Positions 1 through 11,766 of a DNA stretch of 58,093 nt are shown in pieces. How positions within the stretch are numbered: position 1 is the first letter of the stretch; every line of letters starts with the position of its first letter. The translations under genes were made by a program, and so were the position numbers. Source of the stretch: Spirochaetes bacterium ADurb.Bin218. Lineage in GTDB: Bacteria > Spirochaetota > UBA4802 > UBA5550. The notes beneath the pieces were generated by a model. The model searched no databases. It worked only from the letters and a program-made list of their open reading frames with translations, and was not told the DNA's origin. Location: contig MWCI01000015.1 in the NCBI GenBank assembly GCA_002069965.1, positions 1 through 58,093 on the forward strand, written 5' to 3'.

Positions 1-72
1 AAGAACCTTAATCCTGATGATCAGAAAGCTCTTGTAGAAGAGACTCTTAATAAAGTTAGAACAGTTCAGTAA
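1..72 (+). CDS. atpF: F-type ATP synthase subunit b, C-terminal end (partial)
   Basis: This is an open reading frame entering from the left edge and ending at the TAA at 70-72. Only the last 23 residues are visible (…DDQKALVEETLNKVRTVQ). Nothing in this fragment alone identifies it. The assignment comes from position: it lies directly before the delta subunit gene in the same direction, where atpF sits in the usual atpB-E-F-H-A-G-D-C order, and its charged helical end is what the b-subunit stalk would show. The final codons form the left arm of a strong hairpin that continues past the stop codon. Confidence 0.7.
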   Translation, partial: KNLNPDDQKALVEETLNKVRTVQ

Positions 73-89
73 TCTGAACTGTTCTAACT
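54..89. promoter_or_regulatory. Perfect 16-bp intercistronic hairpin at the atpF/atpH junction
   Basis: Positions 54-69 are perfectly complementary to 74-89, leaving a four-base loop TAAT that holds the atpF stop codon. The core arm is GTTAGAACAGTTCAG. On the transcript it is followed by an A-run, not a U-run, so it is not a normal rho-independent terminator in the operon direction. It lies 29 bases upstream of the atpH start. A role in mRNA stability, 3'-end processing or balancing subunit synthesis is an inference. Confidence 0.8.
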
Positions 90-117
90 AAAAAAAAGAA
101 AGAGAAAGGTAATCAAA

Positions 118-2191
<2,074 letters not shown>

Positions 2192-2208
2192 AAGTTGAGG
2201 ATTGAACT

Positions 2209-3090
2209 GTGGCTAGTGCAAGAGATATCAAACGAAGAATAAAATCGGTCGGTAATACTAAAAAGATTACTGGCACGATGGAAATGGTAGCTACATCTAA
2301 GATGAAGAAGCTCCAGGAGCGACTGAATCAGTCCAAGCCTTATGAACTTAAGGTAAATGAGATAATTAAAAATCTCATGAATGCGGGTTTTGCTACCATG
2401 AACCATCCCCTTTTCAGGGAAGTTGCTCAGCCTTCGAGATGTCTTATTCTGCAGATTGCTGGAAACAGAGGACTCTGTGGCAGCTACAATGTCAGAGTTA
2501 TTGAAAAGACACTCTCATTTAAGGAGCAGCTTGAGTCTGAAGGTAAAGATGTTCTGCTGTATGTAATTGGGAAAAAGGCTACTGCTTTTTATAATTTTAC
2601 TAAGCAGCCAATGTTCAAATCAGCTTTAAATCCTGAGGATAAGTTTAATTTTGATGAGGCTGCAAGGCTTGGCGATGAGCTGGCAAAGCTCTTTCTCAGT
2701 GGCGAATTCCATGAGATCTATGTGTCTTATACAAAGGTTTTCAGTTCAGCCACTCAAAAGCCAGAGATTATAAAGCTATTTCCAATTACACCAGAGGTAG
2801 AGATAGATCAGGATTTTCTACCTCCAGCAAATATGGATTATATCTTTGAGCCTAATCCAGCAGAGATATTTTCTTATATATTGCCTCTTTATCTTAAGGT
2901 TAAGATATTCACCTGTTTTCTCGAATCATCTTATTCAGAGCAATTCGCAAGGCGTGTTGCAATGAAGAATGCAACTGATGCAGCTAAGGAGATGATTAGG
3001 GAGCTCACAATTTCTTATAACAGAGCAAGACAGGATAAGATTACTACTGAGATTTCTGAAATTGTAGGGGGAGCAGCTGCTCTCGAATAA
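2209..3090 (+). CDS. atpG: F-type ATP synthase subunit gamma
   Basis: This is the central rotor shaft of F1, 293 aa, the normal length. The N-terminal helix MASARDIKRRIKSVGNTKKITGTMEMVATSKMKK and the C-terminal helix AMKNATDAAKEMIRELTISYNRARQDKITTEISEIVGGA are the strongly conserved family ends that form the coiled coil inside the alpha3beta3 ring. The middle carries the usual Rossmann-like part (AGNRGLCGSYN). The start codon is GTG with a TTGAGGA ribosome-binding site. It lies between atpA and atpD in the standard order. Confidence 0.96.
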   Translation: MASARDIKRRIKSVGNTKKITGTMEMVATSKMKKLQERLNQSKPYELKVNEIIKNLMNAGFATMNHPLFREVAQPSRCLILQIAGNRGLCGSYNVRVIEKTLSFKEQLESEGKDVLLYVIGKKATAFYNFTKQPMFKSALNPEDKFNFDEAARLGDELAKLFLSGEFHEIYVSYTKVFSSATQKPEIIKLFPITPEVEIDQDFLPPANMDYIFEPNPAEIFSYILPLYLKVKIFTCFLESSYSEQFARRVAMKNATDAAKEMIRELTISYNRARQDKITTEISEIVGGAAALE

Positions 3091-4545
<1,455 letters not shown>

Positions 4546-4548
4546 GCA

Positions 4549-4953
4549 ATGGAAAGATTAATAGATTGCAGCATATTAACTCCTGAAAGGCTTATATATG
4601 AGGGTCAAGTGGGATTTGCTGTTGTTCAGGCCTATGATGGTGAGATGGGTTTTCTCTATGGACACTCACCATTGATCTCAAAGCTTGGAATTGGTGAGAT
4701 CAGGTTGAATAATCCAAAGAGTGTTGATTATCTTGTTATAGAGGGCGGGATAGTTGAGATTAAGGATAATAAATTGATAGTTCTTGCTGAAAGAGCTTTC
4801 AAAAAGAGCGATCTCAATGCCCAGGATCTTGAGGCAAAGATGAAAGAACTGGATTCTCAGATGAATCAGATGCCTAAGTTTTCTGAGGAGAAATTTATCC
4901 TGAAGCTTGAGCGAGATAAATTAAAAGTGCGCCTTAAAGTTGCTAAGAGATAA
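4549..4953 (+). CDS. atpC: F-type ATP synthase subunit epsilon
   Basis: This is the epsilon subunit, 134 aa, which couples the gamma shaft to the c-ring and inhibits ATP hydrolysis. The N-terminal beta-sandwich is recognisable (CSILTPERLIYEGQVGFAVVQAYDGEMGFLYGHSPLISKLGIGEIRL), with the GxxGxLxGHxPL-like pattern seen in the family. The C-terminal two-helix arm runs from about residue 88. It is the last gene of the operon, three bases after atpD, and is followed by a clear rho-independent terminator. Confidence 0.95.
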   Translation: MERLIDCSILTPERLIYEGQVGFAVVQAYDGEMGFLYGHSPLISKLGIGEIRLNNPKSVDYLVIEGGIVEIKDNKLIVLAERAFKKSDLNAQDLEAKMKELDSQMNQMPKFSEEKFILKLERDKLKVRLKVAKR

Positions 4954-4974
4954 TTTACTCTGAATATAGAAAAT

Positions 4975-5007
4975 AAAAAAAGGGAGCTTTTTTGACTCCC
5001 TTTTTTT
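4975..5007 (+). terminator. Rho-independent terminator of the atp operon
   Basis: An A-run and GGGAG arm (4975-4986) pair with CTCCC and a T-run (4996-5007) across a short loop, ending in seven T residues. It begins about 20 bases after the atpC stop codon. Confidence 0.85.
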
Positions 5008-5038
5008 ATTTTCTTGCAATAAAATTTCCGATAATTAA

Positions 5039-5068
5039 TTGATAGAAGTAATTGTTTCATCATATATT
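5039..5068 (+). promoter_or_regulatory. Probable promoter for the acidic-protein operon
   Basis: TTGATA (5039-5044), an 18-base spacer and TATATT (5063-5068) lie downstream of the atp terminator and about 48 bases before the next start codon. The match is by eye only; AT-rich DNA gives many such matches. Confidence 0.45.
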
Positions 5069-5116
5069 TTATTTAAAATGGTGCACTTTATTAGATGATT
5101 ATTGATGGTTGATTAA

Positions 5117-6886
5117 ATGCCAGAGGAAAAGACAAAAACGAAAGGACATATTTCAGAAAAGCTTGAACAAAAATTAAAGGGTCGCTTGCCCGATGATTTT
5201 GATTTGAGTATTATAGGCAAAATTGATCTTAAAGAGGCCGAAAAAATTGCCAGTGAAAACATTGTTTTCCTTACTGAGGATGATCTCATTGAGGGACTTG
5301 AAAGTTTTGAACTGAAACCTATAGAAATCCCAGAATCTGAGGCAAAATCCATTATTCCCCAGGAACCTGAAGCAAAATCTACAGATGTGGATGAAGGAGT
5401 AAAAAAAGCTGATGATCTGAGCATACAGGATGAGGATGTCTTTGTTGCCTTTGATGATAACACTCTTTTTGATGAGGAAAATACCCGGGAAAAGCCTGAA
5501 GAGATAGAAAATCCAGTTCCGGAAAATGTAGAAGAAAGTAATCTTGAATCTGTAGAATCTTTTTCTGAGATTGAAAAAAGCTCTGTTGAAGAAAGAACTA
5601 TTGAGAGGGATGTGGAGGAATCTGCACTTGAGGAAGAAGAGACCTATGTTTTTGCCGATGAAGAGGTTCTTGAGGTAGATCTATCTGATTATTCAGAAGA
5701 AAAAGATCTCTCCGATGAAATTGAACTGAAGCAAAGGCTTGATGAAAAAAATATTAGAGATAGTTTTGATGATTTAAAAACAACATCTCATCATGTTGAA
5801 GATCCCCTGCCTCCGGCTTATAATTTCAGGAAAAAAGATAGAGCTATTTTTATTGATGACTTTGTGCAAGGTGGAAAAGATGAAGTAGTTACAACATATA
5901 GAAAAGATCCCCTCACCGCAAGCCTTGTATCAATGGTTGACATTTCTGAGGGAAATATAGTTGTTGTGGAAGATGTGGGATCTCATGAACTTTTTAGCTA
6001 TGAACTCGACAATACTCAAATCTATAATCCCGATAGCATTGAACTTCTGCTCAGAGAAGAGCAATTTTTTGAGGACTACGATTTAGATTTTATAGACAAT
6101 GCTATTGTACGGGATGACTTCACTGTTTATATTCAGGAGATAGATGATTATCTTAAGACAATGGATATTCTAAGTAGCAGTGAGATTCAGGAGATCTTGG
6201 GTCTTGCTCCTGATGAACTGGAGTTTATAAACGAAAAGCTCTTCGCAGATTATTACAAAGATGCTGATACAGAGCTTGAACTGGAATTTTTGACACCTGA
6301 CCTCAGTTTTTTTGATAAGGGCTTTTTGTCTCAAAAGAATGTGAGCTATTTTCTGCCATATGCAGATAGCCTATCCGAGGAGGAGATGAAGTCCATTGAA
6401 GAGGATATATCTTCTGAGCAGGCTATAGTTTTTGAGGAGGACATTGAAGATATAAAACAACTCCTGGAAGAAGAGATTGAAAAAGAGGGTTTTAGAGAGG
6501 ATGACTTAATTGCCCCTGAGGTAGATGTTGAAGCTGGTGAGCTGGATGAAAATCAGGAATCCCCAGAGGATATAATAACTGATATAACCAAAGAACTTTC
6601 TGAAATTAAAGAGATAGAGGAAAGGGTTGTCGAAGAGGCAGTTGAAGATAGAGCAGAATTTGTTGAAGAAATAGCAGATATAACTGACAGGATAATTATT
6701 CTTGAGGATAAAGAAGAGCTTGAGAAGGTAGTATCTGATTATCCTGCAAAGAAAAAGGAACTCCTTCGATTGCTTTCCTATCTTGATGGTCTTATGGAAA
6801 AATTACCAGAGGAGTCAATCCGCAAATTTGCAGAGTCAGAGTATTTTGATCTTTATGTAAAAATTTTAAAAGAGCTGGGTATGTAA
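5117..6886 (+). CDS. Highly acidic protein of unknown function, 589 aa
   Basis: I do not recognise this protein. It is extraordinarily rich in Glu and Asp throughout and poor in Cys and Trp, with no signal peptide and no membrane segment, so it is probably cytoplasmic. Residues about 75-230 are low-complexity acidic sequence (many EE, EES and VEE runs). Residues about 250-420 look more folded (alternating hydrophobics: DRAIFIDDFVQGGKDEVVTTYRKDPLTASLVSMVDISEGNIVVVEDVGSHELFSYEL). The C-terminal 80 residues are helical (KKKELLRLLSYLDGLMEKLPEESIRKFAESEYFDLYVKILKELGM). It is the first gene of a three-gene operon; the next start is one base after its stop, which points to a shared job with the GAF/degenerate-GGDEF protein. 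No good ribosome-binding site is visible before the ATG. Confidence 0.85.
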   Translation: MPEEKTKTKGHISEKLEQKLKGRLPDDFDLSIIGKIDLKEAEKIASENIVFLTEDDLIEGLESFELKPIEIPESEAKSIIPQEPEAKSTDVDEGVKKADDLSIQDEDVFVAFDDNTLFDEENTREKPEEIENPVPENVEESNLESVESFSEIEKSSVEERTIERDVEESALEEEETYVFADEEVLEVDLSDYSEEKDLSDEIELKQRLDEKNIRDSFDDLKTTSHHVEDPLPPAYNFRKKDRAIFIDDFVQGGKDEVVTTYRKDPLTASLVSMVDISEGNIVVVEDVGSHELFSYELDNTQIYNPDSIELLLREEQFFEDYDLDFIDNAIVRDDFTVYIQEIDDYLKTMDILSSSEIQEILGLAPDELEFINEKLFADYYKDADTELELEFLTPDLSFFDKGFLSQKNVSYFLPYADSLSEEEMKSIEEDISSEQAIVFEEDIEDIKQLLEEEIEKEGFREDDLIAPEVDVEAGELDENQESPEDIITDITKELSEIKEIEERVVEEAVEDRAEFVEEIADITDRIIILEDKEELEKVVSDYPAKKKELLRLLSYLDGLMEKLPEESIRKFAESEYFDLYVKILKELGM

Positions 6887-6887
6887 T

Positions 6888-8813
6888 ATGGGTCTTCTTG
6901 AGAGAGCGCTCAAATATAAAAAAGAGCTTAATGAATCAGGGAAGGAAACACTTATAGACAAAATAATAGGGCCTGCAGAGACAGAGTTTATGCCAGGTCA
7001 GATTGAGGCCTCACAGAAGATTGCCTTTGAAGAGATAGATTCTTTTAATGAAGATAAACAGAAGAACACAGAAACTGCTTTTGAATTGGATCAACTCGAA
7101 AAAGTTAAAGAGACAACAAAAGGTCCACGTATAAGGTTTGCAGATGATGAGACTGTAGACTCTGAGATTAAAGGCAGTATACTTATGGAATCTGAAGAGA
7201 TAGAAGAAGCAACTCCTCCAACTATAGAAAAAATTCAACAGAACTTTGAAGAGAAATCGGCTGAGCTCTTTGCTGAAGCTATTCATGATAGCAATGAGAT
7301 TATTGAATCACTTGATATTGAATCACTTGATAGTAAAGATGATTATGATAGAGATATCTCTTTGACTGAATTTAATGACTATGCTGTTTTATATGAAATA
7401 CTTAAGGAGTTTCTTCAGGCTGGAACAATTGAGGATATTTATAATTCACTTATTTTTTCGATTATGGGCCAATTGGGGGTTTCCTCTGTCTCAATTTTGA
7501 GAGCCTCTGAAAAAGATCCGTCAAAATGGAAAATAACTCAATCAAATGGTATTAAAATTCCAGAGGAAGAGATTCTCTGGGAGGTAAGCAGCGGAATACT
7601 TGAAATTTTAAATAGCTACAGAGGAGTTCTTGATGTTGAGGACCTGAAGGATGATGTGAATTTGAGAGAAGATTATTATAGATTTACCTCTGTAAATGGC
7701 CGTCTTCTTGTTCCTGTTATTCACAATGATGATCTAATTGGTGCTATTTTAATAGGAGAGAAGATTGACGATGAGACCTTTACACCTCAGGAGATTGATT
7801 TTTTGCAGTCCCTTTCAGATGCTGTGTCCATTGCTCTTTTATCAAAAGGCACAGAGGAGCAGATAAATACAGAGCTTTTGGCCTTAAGAATTGAAAAGGA
7901 AATTTTGTTTGATGTAGAATATTTTCAAAATGAGATTCTGGAAGTTAAGGGAATAGATGATCTAAAATTAAAGCTCAAAAAAAATTTTTATTCCCTTGGA
8001 TTGGAGTCTTATGGTGTCTTTTTAAAAGATAGAGTTACAGGTGATTTTTATCCATTTTTTTGCGATGAGGTGAATTCGCTGGATTTGAAAGACAGTGGCT
8101 TTATTATAAAACGAGATAATCGCTTTGCTATTTTTTTGGCTAACAAAAAAAAATCTGTTATATTGGAAGATTTTTTTGAATCATCAGTGATTGCGGAGAC
8201 CTTTGGGAAAAATCGCATGGAGAAAATGGAAATTTTTCTTGCTTATCCATTTATAATGAATGATGATTTACTGGGCTTTGTAAATATATTCAAAATAAAT
8301 CCAGCAGTGGAGATTAAAGATGTTGATATAAGGCTCCAGCGGATTGTTAAGTTTTTAATTCCCTATCTTCACAACATTGATGAAACTTTGCCAGAAAGTA
8401 GAATTTACCAGGATCTCTTCGGTGAGTTTTTCAATAGGCTTGAATTTGAACTAAAAAAAGCCAGAGAGTCAACTATTCCACTTACTATAGCTTCCATTAG
8501 TATCAAAAACTATAGAAGGTTCTATGAGCGCTTTGGAAAAGTAGAAACAAAGAAGCTTCTTGAGGAAATTCCTGCTTTTATAAAAGAACGATTATCCCCA
8601 TCTGATTTTTTTGTAAGGATCGACAGAGGTCGCTTTATAATTGTTTTGCCGGGAAAGGACAAAAAGTTTGCAATTACTCTTTGTTCTGTTATAAAAAATA
8701 GCATAACATCCAGATTTAATACTGCTGATTTTAAATTGCTACTCTCCTTTATTCCTGCTACATTCCCTGAGGATGGTAAAGACTCTTATACTCTGCTTGA
8801 TCTTATGGATTGA
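6888..8813 (+). CDS. GAF-domain protein with a degenerate GGDEF domain, 641 aa
   Basis: A soluble signalling-type protein. Residues 1-150 are acidic and probably disordered, resembling the upstream neighbour in composition. Residues about 165-310 read as a GAF domain (LQAGTIEDIYNSLIFSIMGQLGVSSVSILRASE … GRLLVPVIHNDDLIGAILIGEKIDDETFTPQEIDFLQSLSDAVSIAL). A second, weaker GAF-like unit spans about 330-490. The last 130 residues have the layout of a GGDEF domain (LTIASISIKNYRRFYERFGKVETKKLLEEI … DFFVRIDRGRFIIVLPG), but the GGDEF signature is replaced by R-I-D-R-G-R-F near residue 577. It is therefore unlikely to make cyclic-di-GMP and may instead be structural or a nucleotide sensor. It is translationally close to both neighbours. 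Confidence 0.8.
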   Translation: MGLLERALKYKKELNESGKETLIDKIIGPAETEFMPGQIEASQKIAFEEIDSFNEDKQKNTETAFELDQLEKVKETTKGPRIRFADDETVDSEIKGSILMESEEIEEATPPTIEKIQQNFEEKSAELFAEAIHDSNEIIESLDIESLDSKDDYDRDISLTEFNDYAVLYEILKEFLQAGTIEDIYNSLIFSIMGQLGVSSVSILRASEKDPSKWKITQSNGIKIPEEEILWEVSSGILEILNSYRGVLDVEDLKDDVNLREDYYRFTSVNGRLLVPVIHNDDLIGAILIGEKIDDETFTPQEIDFLQSLSDAVSIALLSKGTEEQINTELLALRIEKEILFDVEYFQNEILEVKGIDDLKLKLKKNFYSLGLESYGVFLKDRVTGDFYPFFCDEVNSLDLKDSGFIIKRDNRFAIFLANKKKSVILEDFFESSVIAETFGKNRMEKMEIFLAYPFIMNDDLLGFVNIFKINPAVEIKDVDIRLQRIVKFLIPYLHNIDETLPESRIYQDLFGEFFNRLEFELKKARESTIPLTIASISIKNYRRFYERFGKVETKKLLEEIPAFIKERLSPSDFFVRIDRGRFIIVLPGKDKKFAITLCSVIKNSITSRFNTADFKLLLSFIPATFPEDGKDSYTLLDLMD

Positions 8814-8818
8814 TTTTT

Positions 8819-9610
8819 ATGGAAGACATTGATTTTTTGCATGTTAATTCAGATGAATTTGTTGTTGGCATCCCTCTGGAAAATGTTGAGAATATTTTAG
8901 CAGCAGCTAAGTCACCCAGGATTAAAAGGGAATATCTTGAGGCTTGCACACCTCAGCATAGAGTTAAATTATTGAGTTTTTTTATATCAAAAAAGCTTGT
9001 CACTGTGAAGCAATTTGAGGTTTTTATTGAAGACACATGCTATGTAACAGAGGCTGAAAAAGAAGGCTGGGGATGGATATGGGAAGGTGGATGGAAAAAG
9101 AAAGCAGGAGTTTCATGGAAGAAGCCCTTTGGAGATTCAAGGGACTTTTTTTACTATGAATGCAAAGATAAATTTCCTGTCATACAGATAAGCTGGAATG
9201 ATGCAAGCGAATATGCTAAATGGTTAAGTGCCAAGTCCGGTATAAAAACAGAGTTGCCATCGGAATATCAGTGGGAGGCCTTTGCCTTTTCAATTGGACT
9301 AACCTCCATGATGGAAAGAACGGCTGAGCCTATCTTGGAGGTGAAAGATTCAAACGATTTCATAGAATTGCTTGAGCAGAGGCTTCAAAATAATCCCTAT
9401 CAAAGTGGAATATGTTGGGAATGGGTTTACGATTGGTATAAGGCCTATGAGCCCTCTGTAACAAACAGGGATTTTGGTGAGGTCTACAAAGTTCTCAGAG
9501 GTGGTTCTATTTTAAGTGAAGGCATTCAAAGGGGAAGAGAATTCAGATTTAGAAGGTGCCCTACTGCCAGAAGCCCTTATTATAGCTTCAGAATAGTGCA
9601 GTATTTTTAA
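8819..9610 (+). CDS. FGE/SUMF1-fold protein lacking the usual catalytic cysteines
   Basis: The 263-residue protein has the sulfatase-modifying-factor (formylglycine-generating enzyme) fold. It shows VTVKQFEVFIEDTCYVTEAEKEGWGW near residue 65, then PVIQISWNDASEYAKWLSAKSGIKTELPSEYQWEAFA, then WEWVYDWY, then KVLRGGSILSEG near residue 226. In true FGEs the stretch after RGGS carries the active cysteine pair; here it reads SILSEGIQRGREFRFRRCP, so oxidation of a sulfatase cysteine is unlikely. Such non-catalytic relatives often serve as binding or regulatory modules. The ATG at 8819 was chosen. An in-frame TTG at 8810 overlapping the previous stop codon is an alternative that would add three residues. 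It is the third gene of the acidic/GAF operon. Confidence 0.8.
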   Translation: MEDIDFLHVNSDEFVVGIPLENVENILAAAKSPRIKREYLEACTPQHRVKLLSFFISKKLVTVKQFEVFIEDTCYVTEAEKEGWGWIWEGGWKKKAGVSWKKPFGDSRDFFYYECKDKFPVIQISWNDASEYAKWLSAKSGIKTELPSEYQWEAFAFSIGLTSMMERTAEPILEVKDSNDFIELLEQRLQNNPYQSGICWEWVYDWYKAYEPSVTNRDFGEVYKVLRGGSILSEGIQRGREFRFRRCPTARSPYYSFRIVQYF

Positions 9611-9667
9611 TAAAAACTATAAATTTTTTAAAAAATATAAAAAATATACCATGCGGACGGTTTTTTC

Positions 9668-9696
9668 TTGACCTTTTTCAAAGGCTCACTTATATT
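9668..9696 (+). promoter_or_regulatory. Strong sigma-70-type promoter of the lipase gene
   Basis: TTGACC (9668-9673), an exact 17-base spacer and TATATT (9691-9696). It lies in the 156-base gap after the FGE-like gene; predicted transcription starts near 9703, leaving about 64 bases of leader before the lipase start. Confidence 0.65.
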
Positions 9697-9766
9697 GTTT
9701 TCATTATATGGATGGTATTAACATTCTGCGAACAGTGTTAGTAACAAAAAGATATAAGGGGGATCT

Positions 9767-10654
9767 ATGAAAAAAATTATAGTAGCTTTAACTTCACTTC
9801 TGTTATCAATACCTGTAATAGCCTTTGCATCAGGTAGCTCTCCAAAGTGCAATACGAAATATCCAATTGTCCTTGCCCATGGTATGGGAGCACAGGCAAA
9901 AATTGTCAATATCGTAGACTACTGGTGGGGAATTGAAGATGCTCTGGAAGATGAGGGAGCAGATGTATATATTACTTCTGTAAATGGAATGGATTCCACA
10001 GAGAATAAAGCTGCTTCTTTTAAAAAACAATTTCTGCAAATTCTTGCTGTTACCGGCAAGTCCAAGGCAAATATAATTGGTCATTCCCATGGAACATTAT
10101 ATACAAGATATGCAATAAGCAATCTTGGCCTTGCTTCCAAGGTAGCTTCTTATACAAGCCTCTCAGGTCCTCACAGAGGAAGCTCAGTTGCTGATTTTAT
10201 TTTTAAGATTGTTCCAAATCAGGGCTGGTCTCTGGTGGGAGATGCTTTAGATATAGTTTATACATTTGTTTTTGGTGACAAGAATCCTAATTCTTTGCAA
10301 AATGGTATACAGGTTACAAGGCCATATATGAATAATGTATTTAATCCTAATTGTCCAAATGTTTCTGGCCTTTACTACCAAAGTACTACATCTAAGATTA
10401 AGTTCTTTTCAAATAGCCTTGTTCTTGGAGTACCATGGCTAATAGCTCTCTACTATGAAGGAGACAATGACGGTCTTGTAGCTGTAAACTCAGCTAAATG
10501 GGGAACCTTCAGAGGAGTTATCTCTGGTGCTGTATGGTGTGGTGGAGTTGATCACTTAAATATAGTTAACCAGTTTTTTGGAATTACCCCTGGATTTGAT
10601 GCCCCTGGTTTCTATGTAAATCTTGTAAGTGATTTAAAGGCAAAAGGCTATTAA
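9767..10654 (+). CDS. Secreted triacylglycerol lipase, Pseudomonas/Burkholderia type (family I.1/I.2)
   Basis: An exported alpha/beta hydrolase of 295 aa that should cleave fatty-acid esters outside the cytoplasm. Residues 1-21 are a signal peptide (MKKIIVALTSLLLSIPVIAFA). The oxyanion region is YPIVLAHGMG, followed by the DYWWGIEDAL segment of the foldase-dependent lipases. The nucleophile elbow is G-H-S-H-G with Ser107. The acid is Asp235 in NDGLV, and the base is His263 in DHLNIVNQFFG, the same context as in Pseudomonas aeruginosa LipA. Cys196 and Cys258 are placed where the conserved disulfide lies; a third cysteine is Cys28. The start has a strong AAGGGGG site. It has its own promoter and terminator, and the next gene is its probable foldase, which supports the subfamily call. 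Confidence 0.93.
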   Translation: MKKIIVALTSLLLSIPVIAFASGSSPKCNTKYPIVLAHGMGAQAKIVNIVDYWWGIEDALEDEGADVYITSVNGMDSTENKAASFKKQFLQILAVTGKSKANIIGHSHGTLYTRYAISNLGLASKVASYTSLSGPHRGSSVADFIFKIVPNQGWSLVGDALDIVYTFVFGDKNPNSLQNGIQVTRPYMNNVFNPNCPNVSGLYYQSTTSKIKFFSNSLVLGVPWLIALYYEGDNDGLVAVNSAKWGTFRGVISGAVWCGGVDHLNIVNQFFGITPGFDAPGFYVNLVSDLKAKGY

Positions 10655-10678
10655 CAGACATTGAATCATTTTTATAAA

Positions 10679-10711
10679 GACCGTGCAGTGTATGCTGTCA
10701 CGGTCTTTTTT
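10679..10711 (+). terminator. Terminator/attenuator between lipase and foldase genes
   Basis: GACCGTG (10679-10685) pairs with CACGGTC (10699-10705), followed by six T residues. It should end most lipase transcripts and keep foldase levels lower than lipase levels, since the foldase gene begins only 30 bases later with no obvious promoter of its own. Confidence 0.8.
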
Positions 10712-10740
10712 GTGAAATTTTAAATTTAACATGGTGAGAT

Positions 10741-11766
10741 ATGAATTTTGCATCTAAAATAACACCTCGGCGATTGTTGATTATTGTAGTTATCTTTATT
10801 GCGATTTCAATTATACTCAATGTTGCCAAAGATTCCATAGTTCAGGGAGATGAATATATTGCCCCATCCCCTGATAAGATTTCCTATAGGGATGTTAAGG
10901 ACTATGTAAGCAGGGTTAATTTTGACTTATTAAAAAAGGAAGATATTTTCAAGGGAGATTTGATTAATAAGCATACATTAAAGTTTTTTAAATTTTTGCA
11001 AAGCAAATTTAAGGATATGTCCCTTGAGGAGCATTTTGAGGCTGTGCAGAGATATCTCGAATCCATGATGGACATAAATGATGTCATTAAACTCATGGAT
11101 CTATACAAAAAATTTATTGAATATGAAAATCTTGCTGCAGATGAGATAAATAGGGCAGGCGAGCTTACAAGCCCAGAGGACTATCTTGCTATGCTTAGGA
11201 AGCTTAAAAAAATGCAGATTGAAATTTTTGGGCAAAAGGATGCTGAATTGCTCTTTGGTGCAATGATGAAAATGCAAGAATACCCTGTGAGACGCAGTGC
11301 AATAATCAATGATCCAAATATATATGGTGCTGAAAAGGAAAAACTACTAAAAAAACTCAATGAAGATATGTGGGGGAATGATGCTGCTGAGGTGGAAAGA
11401 TCTCGCAAACCCTATGTTGCCTACACAGAGACTCTTTCTATTTATGAAAAGGATCTATCAGAGATGTCTGAAGAGATGAAAGCAAAAAAGGTAGATGAGA
11501 TCAGAAAGAACATTTTCCCACCGGATGTTGTAAATAGACTTGAGGAGGTTGACAGAGAACTTGAGGCTGAAAAAAAGAGAGATGATGACTATAAGGCTGA
11601 GCTGAGCAAAATTGAAAGTAATGATAAACTCTCTGCTCAAGAAAAGGAAAAGAGTATAAAGGAATTGCAAGATAGAATTTACGGAGAAGATGCAGAAGCT
11701 GTGAGGCGGAGAGAAAATATCAGTAAGGCCACAGAAGAGATGCTCAAAAATTATAATCTTAAGTAG
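10741..11766 (+). CDS. Lipase-specific foldase (Lif / lipase chaperone)
   Basis: A 341-residue membrane-anchored steric chaperone for the preceding lipase. Residues 11-27 form a single transmembrane anchor, and the rest would be periplasmic, entirely helical and highly charged. The order of features matches the lipase chaperone family. A degenerate signature segment lies near residues 80-92 (LKFFKFLQSKFKD, aligning with RxxFDYxLSAxGE). The helix YLAMLRKLKKMQIEIFGQKDAELLFGAMMKMQEYPVRR corresponds to the conserved FG…LFG region. Next come NIFPPDVVNRLEEVDRELEAEKKRDDDYKAEL and the C-terminal LSAQEKEKSIKELQDRIYGEDAEAVRRRE repeat. The F-D-Y of the signature is lost, so it is a divergent member. The gene overlaps the convergent lnt by 8 bases. 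Confidence 0.85.
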   Translation: MNFASKITPRRLLIIVVIFIAISIILNVAKDSIVQGDEYIAPSPDKISYRDVKDYVSRVNFDLLKKEDIFKGDLINKHTLKFFKFLQSKFKDMSLEEHFEAVQRYLESMMDINDVIKLMDLYKKFIEYENLAADEINRAGELTSPEDYLAMLRKLKKMQIEIFGQKDAELLFGAMMKMQEYPVRRSAIINDPNIYGAEKEKLLKKLNEDMWGNDAAEVERSRKPYVAYTETLSIYEKDLSEMSEEMKAKKVDEIRKNIFPPDVVNRLEEVDRELEAEKKRDDDYKAELSKIESNDKLSAQEKEKSIKELQDRIYGEDAEAVRRRENISKATEEMLKNYNLK

